Assembly: GCF_018398395.1 (NCBI RefSeq)
Contig: NZ_JAHCBF010000008.1
Coordinates: 1 to 64,000 of the forward strand
Origin: Croceicoccus gelatinilyticus
GTDB taxonomy: Bacteria > Pseudomonadota > Alphaproteobacteria > Sphingomonadales > Sphingomonadaceae
Direction: 5' to 3'
DNA length: 64,000 nt
Shown here: one piece after another, positions 35,038-44,681 of the stretch
Position numbering within the stretch: the first letter of the stretch is position 1
How the letters are laid out: the number at the start of each line of letters is the position of its first letter
Notes under the pieces: model-generated
Seen by the model: only the letters and a program-made list of their open reading frames with translations
The model's database searches: none
What the model was told of the DNA's origin: nothing
Made by a program: the position numbers and the translations under genes

Positions 35038-36825
35038 TCAGAAACGGAGCACGACGCCTGCGCTGACCGCGATCTGGTAGAGGATCTGGGTAATTTCCTT
35101 GAAGATCTGGCGATTGGCGGAGTTGACGCGCGGCATGACAAGGATCTCGTCACCTTCTTCAAGCGGAGCCTTGTGCGTGCCGAAATCGAGCATGTTCGAA
35201 TTGTCGTCACCTTCGGCAAAGCTGCCATCCTGACGGACTACGATAATGCGGTTCTTGTCGGCATTCGGCGCAAAGCCGCCGGAGAGGGCTGCGTAGTCGT
35301 CGATCGCCATGTCGGGGTTGAAGGCCACGGCATTGGGGAACTGGACGGCGCCCGAAACTACGACGATACCGTCCTTCGTCGGCACGGTAAGAATATCGCC
35401 GTTCTCCAAAACAAGATCGTTGCGGTCAGAACTGTTCGAGATGACAACCTGACCGCGCGGTTCGATGAGGCGGGCCCGTTCGACCCACTGCAGAATTCGT
35501 TCGGCTTCCTGTGAGCGCAGTGCGCTTTCGTCACGCGTTCCGGAACGTGCGGTAAGCGCCGCTTGCTCAAGCGCATCAAGGGACGTGTTAAGGAGCCGCT
35601 GCTGACGCTCTTTCACGCTTTCACGCGACAAGGAGATATTGGACGGTGCCGAAAGCGGTGTGAACTGAAGCTGCGACAGCACTTCGCCAAGGCGCGCGCC
35701 ATAGGGCAGCACGTATTCCTGCGGGCTGTCATGCTCGCCCTCTACCCGCACGGTGATCGTGCCGGGGCGCTTGTCAGCTGTAAAGCTAACCACATCGCCG
35801 TCATAGATCTCGATGTTCGGGGCATCGAGCACCGAATAGTACTCCACGCTCAGCTTTTCGCCTTGGGAGCGGGTGACCCGGACGTTGGTAACGAATGGAC
35901 GCGGTTTCGCCATGCGGCCGAGTTCGAGGAGAGAAATCGATTCTCCTTCAAATTCGAAGATGTTCGCATTGTCGGCATTGCCCTGCACTTCGACTGTTGC
36001 CCGGCGCGGTTCCACGAAGATCACGTCACCATCGTTGAACTGCACTTGCGGCATGTTTCCGCGCAGCAGAAAATCGTAAAGGTTCAAGCGGCTTCTGACT
36101 TCGCCACCCCGCTTCACGACAATATTGATGAACGAACCCCGTTCAGGATCAACGCCGCCCGCCATGTCGAGGTAATGAAGCACCGAATCCATGCTTGTCC
36201 CGGCATATGCGCCGGGCCGGTTGACGAAACCGCCTACATAGACGCGTACCGGCTGCGCAGCGTCCAGACGAGCATAGACGAACACGTTGGAGCGGAAAGT
36301 GGTGGCAACAGCGCGTTCAACAAGCGTCTGCAGCGACGAGTTCGTTACACCCAGGACGTTTACCGGACCAACGTTAGGCAGAAAGATGTTGCCGTTTTCG
36401 TCGACGGTCAGCACCGACTGGAAAGTGTAGGCGCCCCACAGACGAATCTGGATCCGGTCTCCCACATTGATCGCGTAGTCGGGATTGAAGGCCGCCGGCG
36501 ACTGAGCGGCGAATGCGCCGGTAAACAGTTGGGCGCCGAAAACGTCGCTTTCTTCGTTCGCGGCATAATCGCGTGCCTGCGCAACGGTGACCCTGACCGT
36601 TTCTCCTTCCTGCGAACGCTGGTCGACGACAGCTTCGTCTTCATCACCCTCTTCGGCCGAGCCCAAGGCTGCGGCGGCGGGGCCTGCAAGATTTTCCGAC
36701 TGACTGCTTTCGTCATCGTCGCGCGTGCTCTGGGCGAAGGTAGGTGTGGCTGACAAAGCTATGGCCAGCAGACAGGCTGCCAATGTTCCCAGAAAAGCCT
36801 GGTTGAGCAGACGGTGCAATGACAT
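35038..36825 (-). CDS. kpsD: KpsD/Wza-type outer membrane polysaccharide export protein
   Basis: The product is 595 residues from ATG 36825 (AAGGACTG upstream); a start at 36846 would overlap kpsE. A signal peptide ends TFAQS. A polysaccharide-export domain (YAINVGDRIQIRLWGAYTFQSVLTVDENGNIFLPNVGPV) is followed by several SLBB repeats (VRVYVGGFVNRPGAYAG, ITVRVEGEHDSPQEYVLP, DGIVVVSGAVQFPNAVAF). There is no lipobox, as in KpsD. It forms the periplasmic/outer-membrane conduit for capsule with KpsE, KpsM and KpsT, and is the last gene of that operon. Confidence 0.92.
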   Translation of the reverse strand: MSLHRLLNQAFLGTLAACLLAIALSATPTFAQSTRDDDESSQSENLAGPAAAALGSAEEGDEDEAVVDQRSQEGETVRVTVAQARDYAANEESDVFGAQLFTGAFAAQSPAAFNPDYAINVGDRIQIRLWGAYTFQSVLTVDENGNIFLPNVGPVNVLGVTNSSLQTLVERAVATTFRSNVFVYARLDAAQPVRVYVGGFVNRPGAYAGTSMDSVLHYLDMAGGVDPERGSFINIVVKRGGEVRSRLNLYDFLLRGNMPQVQFNDGDVIFVEPRRATVEVQGNADNANIFEFEGESISLLELGRMAKPRPFVTNVRVTRSQGEKLSVEYYSVLDAPNIEIYDGDVVSFTADKRPGTITVRVEGEHDSPQEYVLPYGARLGEVLSQLQFTPLSAPSNISLSRESVKERQQRLLNTSLDALEQAALTARSGTRDESALRSQEAERILQWVERARLIEPRGQVVISNSSDRNDLVLENGDILTVPTKDGIVVVSGAVQFPNAVAFNPDMAIDDYAALSGGFAPNADKNRIIVVRQDGSFAEGDDNSNMLDFGTHKAPLEEGDEILVMPRVNSANRQIFKEITQILYQIAVSAGVVLRF

Positions 36826-36829
36826 CGGA

Positions 36830-38032
36830 TCAGTCCTTGTGGTCACGGATCACCGCGACAATCAGATGGGCGAGGCCCGCAAGAAGAAACGCGACCAGCG
36901 CGACGAGAAAGGTATTGTAGAGCCGGGCAGGACGGATCGCCTCTCCGGGCATTGTCGGCGGTTGTATCACCGACATCGCTTTGATGGTTCGGCCGCCCTC
37001 GACACGTCCTTGTTCAAGGGCTGTGAGCGCGGTACGATACAGGTTCTGAGCGAATTCGGCCTTCAACTGAAGTTGCTGAAATTCTTCCACCTGGCTGTTG
37101 AGACGTTCGCCGCCGGTCAGGCGCTGACGCTCTTGGATGATCTGCCGGTCGACGGCTGCAATCTGCTGGCGGATTTCCACCAGCGAGGGGTGGTCAGCGA
37201 CAAGATAGGCACCCATTGAGGATAGTTCGATCTTCAACTCGGAACGTTGCCGCTCAAGGTCGGCAATGATCGCGGTCAGGGCTTGGGCTGACTGTTCAGG
37301 AGAAACCAGACCATTGCGGTTCTGGTAATTGGTCACGGCCTGGCGTTCGGCCATTGCGCGATCGCCCAGTCGCTGGACCTGTGTTTCGAGAAACGCGACC
37401 TGCTCAAGCGCGAGGCCCTGCGCCATCTCGTTCATGAACGCTCCGCCATCACGCACCATGTGCGATGTGATGGCCTGCGCCGTTTCGGGGTCAAAGGCCT
37501 CGGACGAGATGACGAGCACGCCGTTGTACTCGTCGTATTCAACGGTGATCCGCTTCAGATAATACTCGTGCAGGTCCTCGTCGGTATATCCGAACCAGAG
37601 CTTCGAAAACGGGTCGATCCAGCTCTGTGACCAATGGGTCCGCAGATCGAGTTCTTCGTCCAGCTTTTGCATCATGCCGACCGACAGGAGATAGTCGCGA
37701 AGCAGCAACTGGTCATCGCTGTTGCCGGCGCCATCGATTAGCGCACTGGCAAGATCGGTTGGAGCCGAAGCGCCGAGATCGGTGTTCTGGACGATCACGT
37801 GCGCCTGGGAAACATAACGCGGGGTCGCGATCAGCAGCCAGTAAATGGCAGCAAGCAGTGTGACGACAATGGCCCCTGAAAGAAGCGGGCTTGCCTTCGC
37901 CTTGCTGCGGACAACAGCCATCCGCTCGTGGAAACCTGCTCGCAGCATCTCACGCCTGTCTGATGTGTTCCCGGTTGCGGGTGCCGCGCTGTTCTCGTCG
38001 GCTCCCAACGCTTCGTCCCTCATAATTTTCAT
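36830..38032 (-). CDS. kpsE: KpsE capsule export inner-membrane protein (PCP family)
   Basis: This encodes 400 residues. It has a TM helix near residues 47-68 (LLSGAIVVTLLAAIYWLLI) and another at the C-terminus (about 372-394, TFLVALVAFLLAGLAHLIVAVI). The long periplasmic region between them contains coiled coil (about 200-330). This is the topology of KpsE/CtrB/BexC polysaccharide co-polymerases, which link the KpsMT ABC transporter to the outer-membrane channel. Its start overlaps the kpsT stop as ATGA, and kpsD starts four bases after its stop. Confidence 0.9.
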   Translation of the reverse strand: MKIMRDEALGADENSAAPATGNTSDRREMLRAGFHERMAVVRSKAKASPLLSGAIVVTLLAAIYWLLIATPRYVSQAHVIVQNTDLGASAPTDLASALIDGAGNSDDQLLLRDYLLSVGMMQKLDEELDLRTHWSQSWIDPFSKLWFGYTDEDLHEYYLKRITVEYDEYNGVLVISSEAFDPETAQAITSHMVRDGGAFMNEMAQGLALEQVAFLETQVQRLGDRAMAERQAVTNYQNRNGLVSPEQSAQALTAIIADLERQRSELKIELSSMGAYLVADHPSLVEIRQQIAAVDRQIIQERQRLTGGERLNSQVEEFQQLQLKAEFAQNLYRTALTALEQGRVEGGRTIKAMSVIQPPTMPGEAIRPARLYNTFLVALVAFLLAGLAHLIVAVIRDHKD

Positions 38033-38724
38033 GCTCGTTTGGCCCTACGCTGCTTTGCAGCCATGCCGATCTCTTTGTTGTATTCCCTGAGAGCGTCTTT
38101 CAGATCGTCGAACCAGTAAGCCTTTCCGCCCGACAAGAGAATGCCCGCCTCACAGAAATCCTTTAACGTCTTTTCGCCGTGGCTGACCATGATCAGGCTG
38201 GCTCGGTCGACCATTTTCTTGAATTCCGCTTTAGCTTTCTGGCGGAACTGCTTGTCGCCCACCGACGTCATCTCATCGGAGATATAGACATCGAACCTGA
38301 ACGCGAGTGAAAGACCGAACTGTAGACGCGCCTTCATTCCTGAAGAGTAGGTCTTGACCGGCTGGTCGAGTTTGCTGCCAAGCTCGCTGAAATCCTCCAG
38401 AAATTCTGATATTTCCTCGATGTCATCGGAACGGTCATAGATGCGCGCTACGAACTTCATGTTCTGCCGGCCGGTAAGCGAGCCCTGAAGGCCGCTGCCA
38501 AGGCCCATTGGCCATGACACCGAACAATCGCGCGTTATCGATCCGCGCGTCGGTTCGTCGACGCCCGCGATCAGTCGCAGCAATGTTGTCTTGCCGGCAC
38601 CATTCTGGCCGATCAGCGCGACGCTCTTTCCCTTCGGAATGGTGAAGTTCGCGTCTTTTAGGATCCAGTCTCCTACGCCGTGGTCGGTGCGAAAGCGCTT
38701 GTAGACGTTCTCGGCGATGATCAT
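38029..38724 (-). CDS. kpsT: KpsT capsule ABC transporter ATP-binding protein
   Basis: This encodes 231 residues. Walker A is GQNGAGKTT (residues 39-47), the signature is YSSGMKARLQFGLS, Walker B is VYISDEMTSVGD, and a switch His follows in LIMVSHGEKTL. The sequence from VGDWILKDANFTIPKG on is close to KpsT/CtrD/BexA. It powers export of the lipid-linked capsule with KpsM. ATGA overlaps join it to kpsM upstream and kpsE downstream. Confidence 0.94.
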   Translation of the reverse strand: MIIAENVYKRFRTDHGVGDWILKDANFTIPKGKSVALIGQNGAGKTTLLRLIAGVDEPTRGSITRDCSVSWPMGLGSGLQGSLTGRQNMKFVARIYDRSDDIEEISEFLEDFSELGSKLDQPVKTYSSGMKARLQFGLSLAFRFDVYISDEMTSVGDKQFRQKAKAEFKKMVDRASLIMVSHGEKTLKDFCEAGILLSGGKAYWFDDLKDALREYNKEIGMAAKQRRAKRA

Positions 38725-39506
38725 TTCGAGATCAGCTCCTTACGGAAACGCCTGTGCGCCAGAAAGCCCGTGACAAGCAGGCAGAGGGAGCAGAGATGCA
38801 GATAGCTTACGCTTGTCGACGGCACTTCGTGGTAGAAGGGCGAGAACCCGCTTCGCATGCCTTCGAGGCCGTTGGCGATGGGGTTGTACATCAGGTACGA
38901 CTGGTACGGTTCTGGAATGATCGAGATCGGGATAAGCACGCCCGACATCAGGTAGAGCGGTCGCATCAACAGTTTCAGGATGGACCCGATTTCGGGCAGC
39001 AGTTCGTTGAACACCGAAAGCACGAGGCCGAAACCAACCCCGAACAACCAGACCCCGCTCCACGCGGAAAGTACCAGCAGCGGGTCGTGTGGAATTATGT
39101 CCAGCCCGTACATACCGATGCCGATAAAAGCGATGATTGCGACGATCACCATCAGCAGGATTTCAATGAGCGAGCGCACGAGGATCGCGTCGACAGGCGT
39201 GATCTGCCGATAGACGAAAAGGGACCGGTTGGACGCGATGCCTGCACCGCCCTGACCTGCGGTTCTGCGGAACGAGAAAAAACCGACCAGACCGAGTACG
39301 AGCCACAGTTCACTTTCCATGTTCGCGATCGTCCGTTGCCGGATGACTGTGAAAAGGAAGCTGAGGATGGCGATATGCGCGAGCGGTTCGGCCACCAGCC
39401 AGAACCATGATGCACGTCCCTTGAACAGGCGGGTCAAGGCTTCGCGAAGCAGCAGGGCCTTCCAGACCGAGAGCGTAACCTGAAGGGGGGGGCGCCGCGT
39501 CGCCAT
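38721..39506 (-). CDS. kpsM: KpsM capsule ABC transporter permease
   Basis: This encodes 261 residues with six predicted helices of the ABC-2 type. LLREALTRLFKGRASWFWLVAEPLAHI is the family's N-terminus, and MRPLYLMSGVLIPISIIPEPYQSYLMYNPIANGLEGMRSGF is the conserved region before the last helix. It forms the membrane pore for capsule export with KpsT. Its ATG overlaps the TGA of the sulfotransferase-like gene by one base, so that gene belongs to the same operon. Confidence 0.93.
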   Translation of the reverse strand: MATRRPPLQVTLSVWKALLLREALTRLFKGRASWFWLVAEPLAHIAILSFLFTVIRQRTIANMESELWLVLGLVGFFSFRRTAGQGGAGIASNRSLFVYRQITPVDAILVRSLIEILLMVIVAIIAFIGIGMYGLDIIPHDPLLVLSAWSGVWLFGVGFGLVLSVFNELLPEIGSILKLLMRPLYLMSGVLIPISIIPEPYQSYLMYNPIANGLEGMRSGFSPFYHEVPSTSVSYLHLCSLCLLVTGFLAHRRFRKELISK

Positions 39507-40393
39507 CAGATCAAGACAAGCCTATTCGATTTCATGGCGCGAATGTTTTCGAGGCTTGCCTCGCTTTGCTTTTGCAGCGCAGACTTTAATACCGGTGACA
39601 GCAATTCAGGAGCGCTCTCACCTTTCTTCAGAGAGAAATTCTCTTGGATGAAGGCGCGCATTTTGCGGCGATCGCGCATATCTTCGAGAGCCGCATTAGC
39701 TGCGCGGGCAAGGTTGATGCCTTTGAGGTTGTAGCCGGGATTGGAAACGCCTTCCTGCTCCTTCGGCAATGGAAATGATCCAAAGAAGTCCTTAAGCAAT
39801 ACGTGGATCTTCTGGTTGGTGCGAAAGCCGTCATAAAAACAGACGGCGACACGATCGCTTTTAGGTGTCGCCTCGAGGAGTTTCGAAATGACGTCGGCCC
39901 AGTCGAGTGCGACCGGGTTGAATTTGCCCAAATAATGCTCGATCGATTGCGAGCCGCCCATCTTCAGCTGCTGCACGTAAGAGCTCTGGATGAACGAGGC
40001 GAGGTCCCGGACCGTGAAAAGCCAGAGCCTTTCCTGTGCAGGGATGGATGCAACCAAAGCCTGCGCGACCTGTCCGACCTTCGGGTAGATCGTCTTCGTG
40101 CGGCCGAGATTCGGCAGGCCCAGAAGATCCTCGTCGCTCAATACCAGATTGGGATTGGCGCCAATTTTGGGATCGGTTTCAAGAACCATCGTTTCGAATA
40201 ATTGGGGGACCTGCGCGCTCTTACCTTGTGCGATGCGCTTGTAGGCAGCCTTGCTGAAAGGCTGAATCGTGGTGCGGGCCGGCACGCTTATGCCAAGGGA
40301 GTTCAATCCCTTCTGGTTGATGCGAAGCCAGCTTTGAAGATGTGTGGTACCCGTCTTGTGTGCGCCGAGGTGAATGACGGCTTTGTCAAACAA
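39506..40393 (-). CDS. Sulfotransferase-like P-loop protein
   Basis: The product is about 295 residues from TTG 40393, where AGAGGAAATTCTCA gives a good ribosome site; a GTG at 40591 would add 66 residues of unlikely sequence. A P-loop (VIHLGAHKTGTTHLQ, residues about 6-20) matches the PAPS-binding loop of GAHKTGTT-type sulfotransferases. LWLFTVRDLASFIQSSYVQQ is the likely second site. It overlaps kpsM, so it is made with the export machinery. Capsule sulfation is the natural guess; the enzyme could instead be a degenerate relative. Confidence 0.6.
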   Translation of the reverse strand: MFDKAVIHLGAHKTGTTHLQSWLRINQKGLNSLGISVPARTTIQPFSKAAYKRIAQGKSAQVPQLFETMVLETDPKIGANPNLVLSDEDLLGLPNLGRTKTIYPKVGQVAQALVASIPAQERLWLFTVRDLASFIQSSYVQQLKMGGSQSIEHYLGKFNPVALDWADVISKLLEATPKSDRVAVCFYDGFRTNQKIHVLLKDFFGSFPLPKEQEGVSNPGYNLKGINLARAANAALEDMRDRRKMRAFIQENFSLKKGESAPELLSPVLKSALQKQSEASLENIRAMKSNRLVLI

Positions 40394-40783
40394 TGAGAAT
40401 TTCCTCTTCGCGATCAGATCATTGCCGTTTGTTTCTGGCCCTTTGGAGTATTTCTTAGAAGCAGGGAAGGGGCGTGGCCACAGCGAACCGCAATCTCGGG
40501 CCCGATTGTGAAATGAAAGGCAGGCGAAATTCGACCAAGCCTTCGGCCTGACGCGCACAGAAAACGTCCCGTCGCTGATTTGGCTTGTCACCGTTGCTGC
40601 GATGCAGCACTCGCGCGGGAAACTTTCCGGATCACAGGCGTTGTGCCTTGCAATAACCGGAAGTGTTTTCGTAGACTTCCGGTTCGAGCTTTCGGACGAA
40701 GTTCGAGGTATAACAAATGTTTATCCGGCCCCCACCGGGTTTGCGTTGCAGAACAAAAGTGCTGGGAAGTGCAGAAACCGGTT
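40394..40783. other. Divergent intergenic region between kpsM and kpsF operons
   Basis: About 390 bases between the likely starts of two divergent capsule operons. No convincing gene is present; the open frames extending into it look unlike their families. A TATAAC hexamer at 40709-40714 could be a -10 box for kpsF, but no good -35 was seen. Both operon promoters should lie here. Confidence 0.4.
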
Positions 40784-41758
40784 ATGAAGACGTCCGTCAC
40801 CGCAGGTCGTAAAGCGCGGCAAGATGCGCTGGATATCATAAGGCAGGAACGCGATGCTCTCGCCGCTCTTGCAGATACGCTGCCCGACGAGATCGAGGAC
40901 GCGATCGATTGTATCCTGAACACTTCCGGTCACCTCGTGATCGCCGGTATCGGCAAGTCTGGTCATGTCGGAAGAAAGCTGGCGGCGACGTTTTCTGCGA
41001 CAGGCACGCCCTCGTTCTTCGTTCATGCTGCAGAGGCGGGGCATGGCGATCTCGGCATGATCAAGGCCGATGACACCATCCTGATCCTGTCGAATTCAGG
41101 CGCCAGCCCCGAATTGCGCTCCATCCTTGATCACGCACATGCACTTGGCGTGGCAGTGATCGGCATTGCCGGCAGGCTCGATTCCCCGTTGATGCGCGAA
41201 TGCAAGATTCCGCTGCTTCTCCCCGACGTGCCTGAGGCCTGTCCGGAGGGGATTGCACCCACTACGTCGACAACGATGATGATTGCGATGGGTGACGCTC
41301 TGGCCATTGCGGTAATGAAGGCGCGCGGCGTGTCGCGCAATCTTCTGGTCCTGCTCCATCCGGGCGGTGCAATCGGGTTTGGCAACCTGCCCGTGGCAAG
41401 CTTGCTGCGCGATGCGGGGCCGCCGCCACTCGTGCGCAAGTCCAGTTCCATGCGCGATGTGGTGCTTGAAATTTCCAGCGGGCGGAAAGGCCTTGCTGGC
41501 GTGACCGATGATGAAGGTAACCTTCTGGGCGTGATCAGCGACGGCGACGTCCGCCGCTCGCTCGATCGCTTTCTTATCGCGCGTGCCGACGAGATCATGA
41601 CCAGCGATCCCAAGACGGTAAGTGCGGATACCAAGATTTCGGATGCGTTGCGCCTGATGCTCGCCAACGAGATCACGGCCATTTTCGTGATGAAGGACGG
41701 CGAAACGCGCCGACCGCTCGGCGTGCTCAACATTCACGATCTCGGCCGTCCGGCCTGA
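40784..41758 (+). CDS. kpsF: Arabinose-5-phosphate isomerase, KpsF/GutQ type
   Basis: The product is 324 residues from ATG 40784. The SIS domain has HLVIAGIGKSGHVGRKLAAT, FVHAAEAGHGDLGM, LSNSGASPEL and APTTSTTMMIAMGDALAIAV. Two CBS domains follow (about 200-324, GVISDGDVRRSL, IFVMKDG). It converts ribulose-5-phosphate to arabinose-5-phosphate, the first step to Kdo. It opens the operon kpsF-kdsB-kdsA-kpsS, which makes and uses CMP-Kdo for the capsule linker. Confidence 0.93.
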   Translation: MKTSVTAGRKARQDALDIIRQERDALAALADTLPDEIEDAIDCILNTSGHLVIAGIGKSGHVGRKLAATFSATGTPSFFVHAAEAGHGDLGMIKADDTILILSNSGASPELRSILDHAHALGVAVIGIAGRLDSPLMRECKIPLLLPDVPEACPEGIAPTTSTTMMIAMGDALAIAVMKARGVSRNLLVLLHPGGAIGFGNLPVASLLRDAGPPPLVRKSSSMRDVVLEISSGRKGLAGVTDDEGNLLGVISDGDVRRSLDRFLIARADEIMTSDPKTVSADTKISDALRLMLANEITAIFVMKDGETRRPLGVLNIHDLGRPA

Positions 41759-41771
41759 TACTGCGGCAAGC

Positions 41772-42566
41772 GTGACGACTATTGTCATACCGGCCCGTTG
41801 GGCCTCGTCCCGTTATCCCGGAAAACCCCTGGCCAGGATTCGCGGCGCAGACGGCGTCGCTCGCTCGCTTATCGAACGAAGCTGGCAGGGCGCGCGATCG
41901 GTGCCCGGTGATCATGAGGTCGTCGTCGCCACCGATAATGATCGCATTGTAGAAGCGGTCGAGGAAATCGGCGGCCGTGCGGTGATGACGCCAGAGTCCT
42001 GCCGCAACGGCACGGAACGGGTTGCCGCTCTCGCGGGCGATGGTTCGCCGGACGAAGTCTTCGTCAATTTCCAGGGTGATGCCCTGCTGACGCCGCCGGA
42101 CTTCGTGGCGGCCCTGATCGCTCACATGGAGAAACATCCCGATTGCGAAGTGGCCACTGTTGCGGTGCGCTGTTCGCCGGGGACGTATCGCCACATCGTG
42201 ATCGACCAGGCCGAAGGCAGGGTCGGTGGCACGACCGCGATCGTGAATGCTGCGGGCAATGCGCAGTATTTCTCCAAGCGGGTTCTGCCGCATATCAGTC
42301 CCGGCGATGCTCTGGAAAACGATCCTCCGGTACTTCTCCATCTGGGTCTCTACGCCTATCGCCGCAGCGCATTGTTGCGCTATGCTGCATTGCCGCCGTG
42401 CCGGGTCGAAGAGATTGAGGGGCTCGAACAGCTCCGCTTCCTTCATCACGAAATACCGATGGCGGTACTGGCACTCGAACCGCCTGACTGGGACATGATT
42501 GAATTGAACAACCCGCAAGACCTGGAACCGATCGAACGCATCCTGGCGGAGCGGGGGATCGCGTGA
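41772..42566 (+). CDS. kdsB: 3-deoxy-manno-octulosonate cytidylyltransferase
   Basis: This encodes 264 residues. Motifs are [16 protein letters not shown] (nucleotide loop), [24 protein letters not shown] and [14 protein letters not shown] (metal-binding Asp). It makes CMP-Kdo from CTP and Kdo in the cytoplasm, supplying KpsS and KpsC. It starts 13 bases after kpsF, and its TGA overlaps the kdsA ATG. Because Kdo is also needed for lipid A, a second copy elsewhere in the genome is likely. Confidence 0.93.
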   Translation: MTTIVIPARWASSRYPGKPLARIRGADGVARSLIERSWQGARSVPGDHEVVVATDNDRIVEAVEEIGGRAVMTPESCRNGTERVAALAGDGSPDEVFVNFQGDALLTPPDFVAALIAHMEKHPDCEVATVAVRCSPGTYRHIVIDQAEGRVGGTTAIVNAAGNAQYFSKRVLPHISPGDALENDPPVLLHLGLYAYRRSALLRYAALPPCRVEEIEGLEQLRFLHHEIPMAVLALEPPDWDMIELNNPQDLEPIERILAERGIA

Positions 42567-43408
42567 TGGCTTCGGGGGGAGTGGAGTTTCTTGGCGGTGA
42601 TCGGCTTTTCCTGATCTCCGGCCCTTGCGTGATTGAATCGCGCGATCTTGTCCTGAGCATCGCGAATACCCTTGCCGGCATGGGCGAGAAGCTCGGTCTG
42701 CCTGTCGTCTTCAAGGCCAGCTACGACAAGGCGAACCGCAGTTCCGGGCGGTCGTTCCGCGGCCCTGGGATCGAAGAAGGGCTCAAGATCCTGTCTGATG
42801 TGCGGGACGCAACCGGCCTTCCCGTGTTGACCGATGTCCATTTGCCCGAACAGGCGGCGGTGGCGGGCGAGGTCGTCGATATCCTGCAGATACCGGCGTT
42901 TCTTTCCCGGCAGACCGACCTTGTCGCGGCCGCTGCGGCTACGGGGAAGGCGGTCAACATCAAGAAGGCGCAGTTCATGGCGCCGCGCGACACCTTTCAG
43001 GTCGTTGCCAAGGCGCGCGATGCCGCTGCCGAAGCTGGGGTTGAAGATCCTGCGATCTGTTTGACCGAACGGGGCAGCTGCTTCGGCTACAACAATCTGG
43101 TCGTCGACATGCGCAGCCTGCCGATCATGGCGGAGACGGGCTGTCCGGTCATTTTCGATGCGACGCATTCGGTCCAGCTGCCGGGCGGACAGGGCGACCG
43201 TTCGGGGGGAGAGCGGCAACATGTCCCGACACTCGCCCGTGCAGCCGTTGCTGCCGGGGTCAGCGGGCTCTTCATGGAAACCCATCCGGATCCGGACAAG
43301 GCGCTTTCGGATGGCCCGAACAGCTGGCCGCTCGACAGGCTCGAACCTTTGATCGCCCAACTCCTGCGCATCCGCGAGGCTTGTGAAGATGGTTGCCCGG
43401 CCACCTGA
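42566..43408 (+). CDS. kdsA: 3-deoxy-8-phosphooctulonate synthase
   Basis: The product is 280 residues from ATG 42566; a GTG one codon earlier is possible. The barrel carries [62 protein letters not shown] and [18 protein letters not shown], all characteristic of KdsA. It condenses PEP with arabinose-5-phosphate to Kdo-8-phosphate. No separate kdsC phosphatase is found in the window. It overlaps kpsS. Confidence 0.94.
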   Translation: MASGGVEFLGGDRLFLISGPCVIESRDLVLSIANTLAGMGEKLGLPVVFKASYDKANRSSGRSFRGPGIEEGLKILSDVRDATGLPVLTDVHLPEQAAVAGEVVDILQIPAFLSRQTDLVAAAAATGKAVNIKKAQFMAPRDTFQVVAKARDAAAEAGVEDPAICLTERGSCFGYNNLVVDMRSLPIMAETGCPVIFDATHSVQLPGGQGDRSGGERQHVPTLARAAVAAGVSGLFMETHPDPDKALSDGPNSWPLDRLEPLIAQLLRIREACEDGCPAT

Positions 43409-44681
43409 ACTCAAAATCGTCGGCCAGGCGGGGGACGCGCTCGACACCGTTCGCCGGATATTGTTTTTGCAGGGACCGCCCGGACCGCTGTTCCGGGAGC
43501 TGGGCAAGACATTGGCGGATCGCGGCTTCGAAGTCTTTCGCATCAACCTGAGCGGCGGCGACCGGTACGACTGGCCGCGCGGGGGAATCGATTACACCGG
43601 CACGCTGGACGACTGGCCGATCTGGCTGGACCGGTTTCTGGACAAGCACCAGATCACCGAACTGATGCTGTTCGGCGATTGCCGTGCCCATCACGAATCC
43701 GCGCGCCGCATCGCGGTCGATCGCGGCGTCGATGTGCACGTTCTGGAAGAGGGGTATATCCGACCCCACTGGATGACCTTGGAGGAATACGGCGTAAACG
43801 GATATTCGCGCCTGCCCAAGGATCCGGACTGGTATCTCGAGAAGGCCCGCCACCTGCCTGACGAGGGTGAGCCAAAGGTGATCACCGCCAGCTTCAATAG
43901 GCGCGCGCGCGACAGTTATTGGTATTATCACCACAACGTCACGGGCCGCGTCCGCTTTCCCCATTATCGCAGCCACCGGCCCGGTTCGGTTGTCGTCGAG
44001 GGATTGAACTGGGTCGTTCGTTTTGCCGGCCGCACTTCGCGTGAAAAGCGCACTGTCGAAACGATCGAGAGACTGGCCGACGCCAAGTTCTTCCTGTTTC
44101 CGCTACAGCTCAGTTCCGACTACCAGATCCGCCGTCACTCTGCCTTCAACGACATGGAATCGGCCGCCCGCTTCGTGGTCGAGAGTTTTATTCGGAACGC
44201 ACCTTCCGATACGCATTTGCTGGTAAAGGCTCACCCGCTGGATCCTGCGGCGCGGCGTTGGCCCAAGCTGATCGCGAGCATGTTGTCTGACGATGAACAA
44301 CGCGCACGGGTGCATTACATCGATGGTGGGAATCTGGAGAAACAGGCGGCGCGTTCGCTTGGCTTGGTCTGCGTGAACAGCACGTCGGGTACGCTGGCTC
44401 TTGCCCATGACATTCCGGTAAACGTGCTGGGTGATGCGGTTTATGACATCGCCGGGATCACCGATCAGAAGCATCTCGACGACTTCTGGAGCGATCCGAC
44501 ACCGCCCGACAGACGCATCTGGACCGCGTTCCGCAAGGTGCTGTTCGATCGCTGCCTGATATCGGGCGGCATCGCCAGCAAGAGCGCGGTCGAAACCCTG
44601 ATCAAGTCGATCCTCAAGCGACTGGGCGTCGAGCCCGTGCACAAGGACAACCCGGTGAAGCAGGCTGCTCGCCGTGCCTGA
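43389..44681 (+). CDS. kpsS: KpsS capsule linker Kdo transferase
   Basis: The product is about 430 residues from ATG 43389 (GAGG nine bases upstream), inside the kdsA 3' end; GTG 43383 is also in frame. Motifs are [43 protein letters not shown] and [29 protein letters not shown]. KpsS transfers the first Kdo to phosphatidylglycerol, after which KpsC extends it. The HP and Ser/Thr motifs relate it to the KpsC halves. It overlaps the following dioxygenase-like gene. Confidence 0.92.
   Translation: MVARPPELKIVGQAGDALDTVRRILFLQGPPGPLFRELGKTLADRGFEVFRINLSGGDRYDWPRGGIDYTGTLDDWPIWLDRFLDKHQITELMLFGDCRAHHESARRIAVDRGVDVHVLEEGYIRPHWMTLEEYGVNGYSRLPKDPDWYLEKARHLPDEGEPKVITASFNRRARDSYWYYHHNVTGRVRFPHYRSHRPGSVVVEGLNWVVRFAGRTSREKRTVETIERLADAKFFLFPLQLSSDYQIRRHSAFNDMESAARFVVESFIRNAPSDTHLLVKAHPLDPAARRWPKLIASMLSDDEQRARVHYIDGGNLEKQAARSLGLVCVNSTSGTLALAHDIPVNVLGDAVYDIAGITDQKHLDDFWSDPTPPDRRIWTAFRKVLFDRCLISGGIASKSAVETLIKSILKRLGVEPVHKDNPVKQAARRA

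Noticed and set aside
36480-36590. Lipobox in the KpsD-like protein
   Set aside because: The signal peptide ends in an ordinary Ala-x-Ala type site and no Cys is found at the cleavage point.
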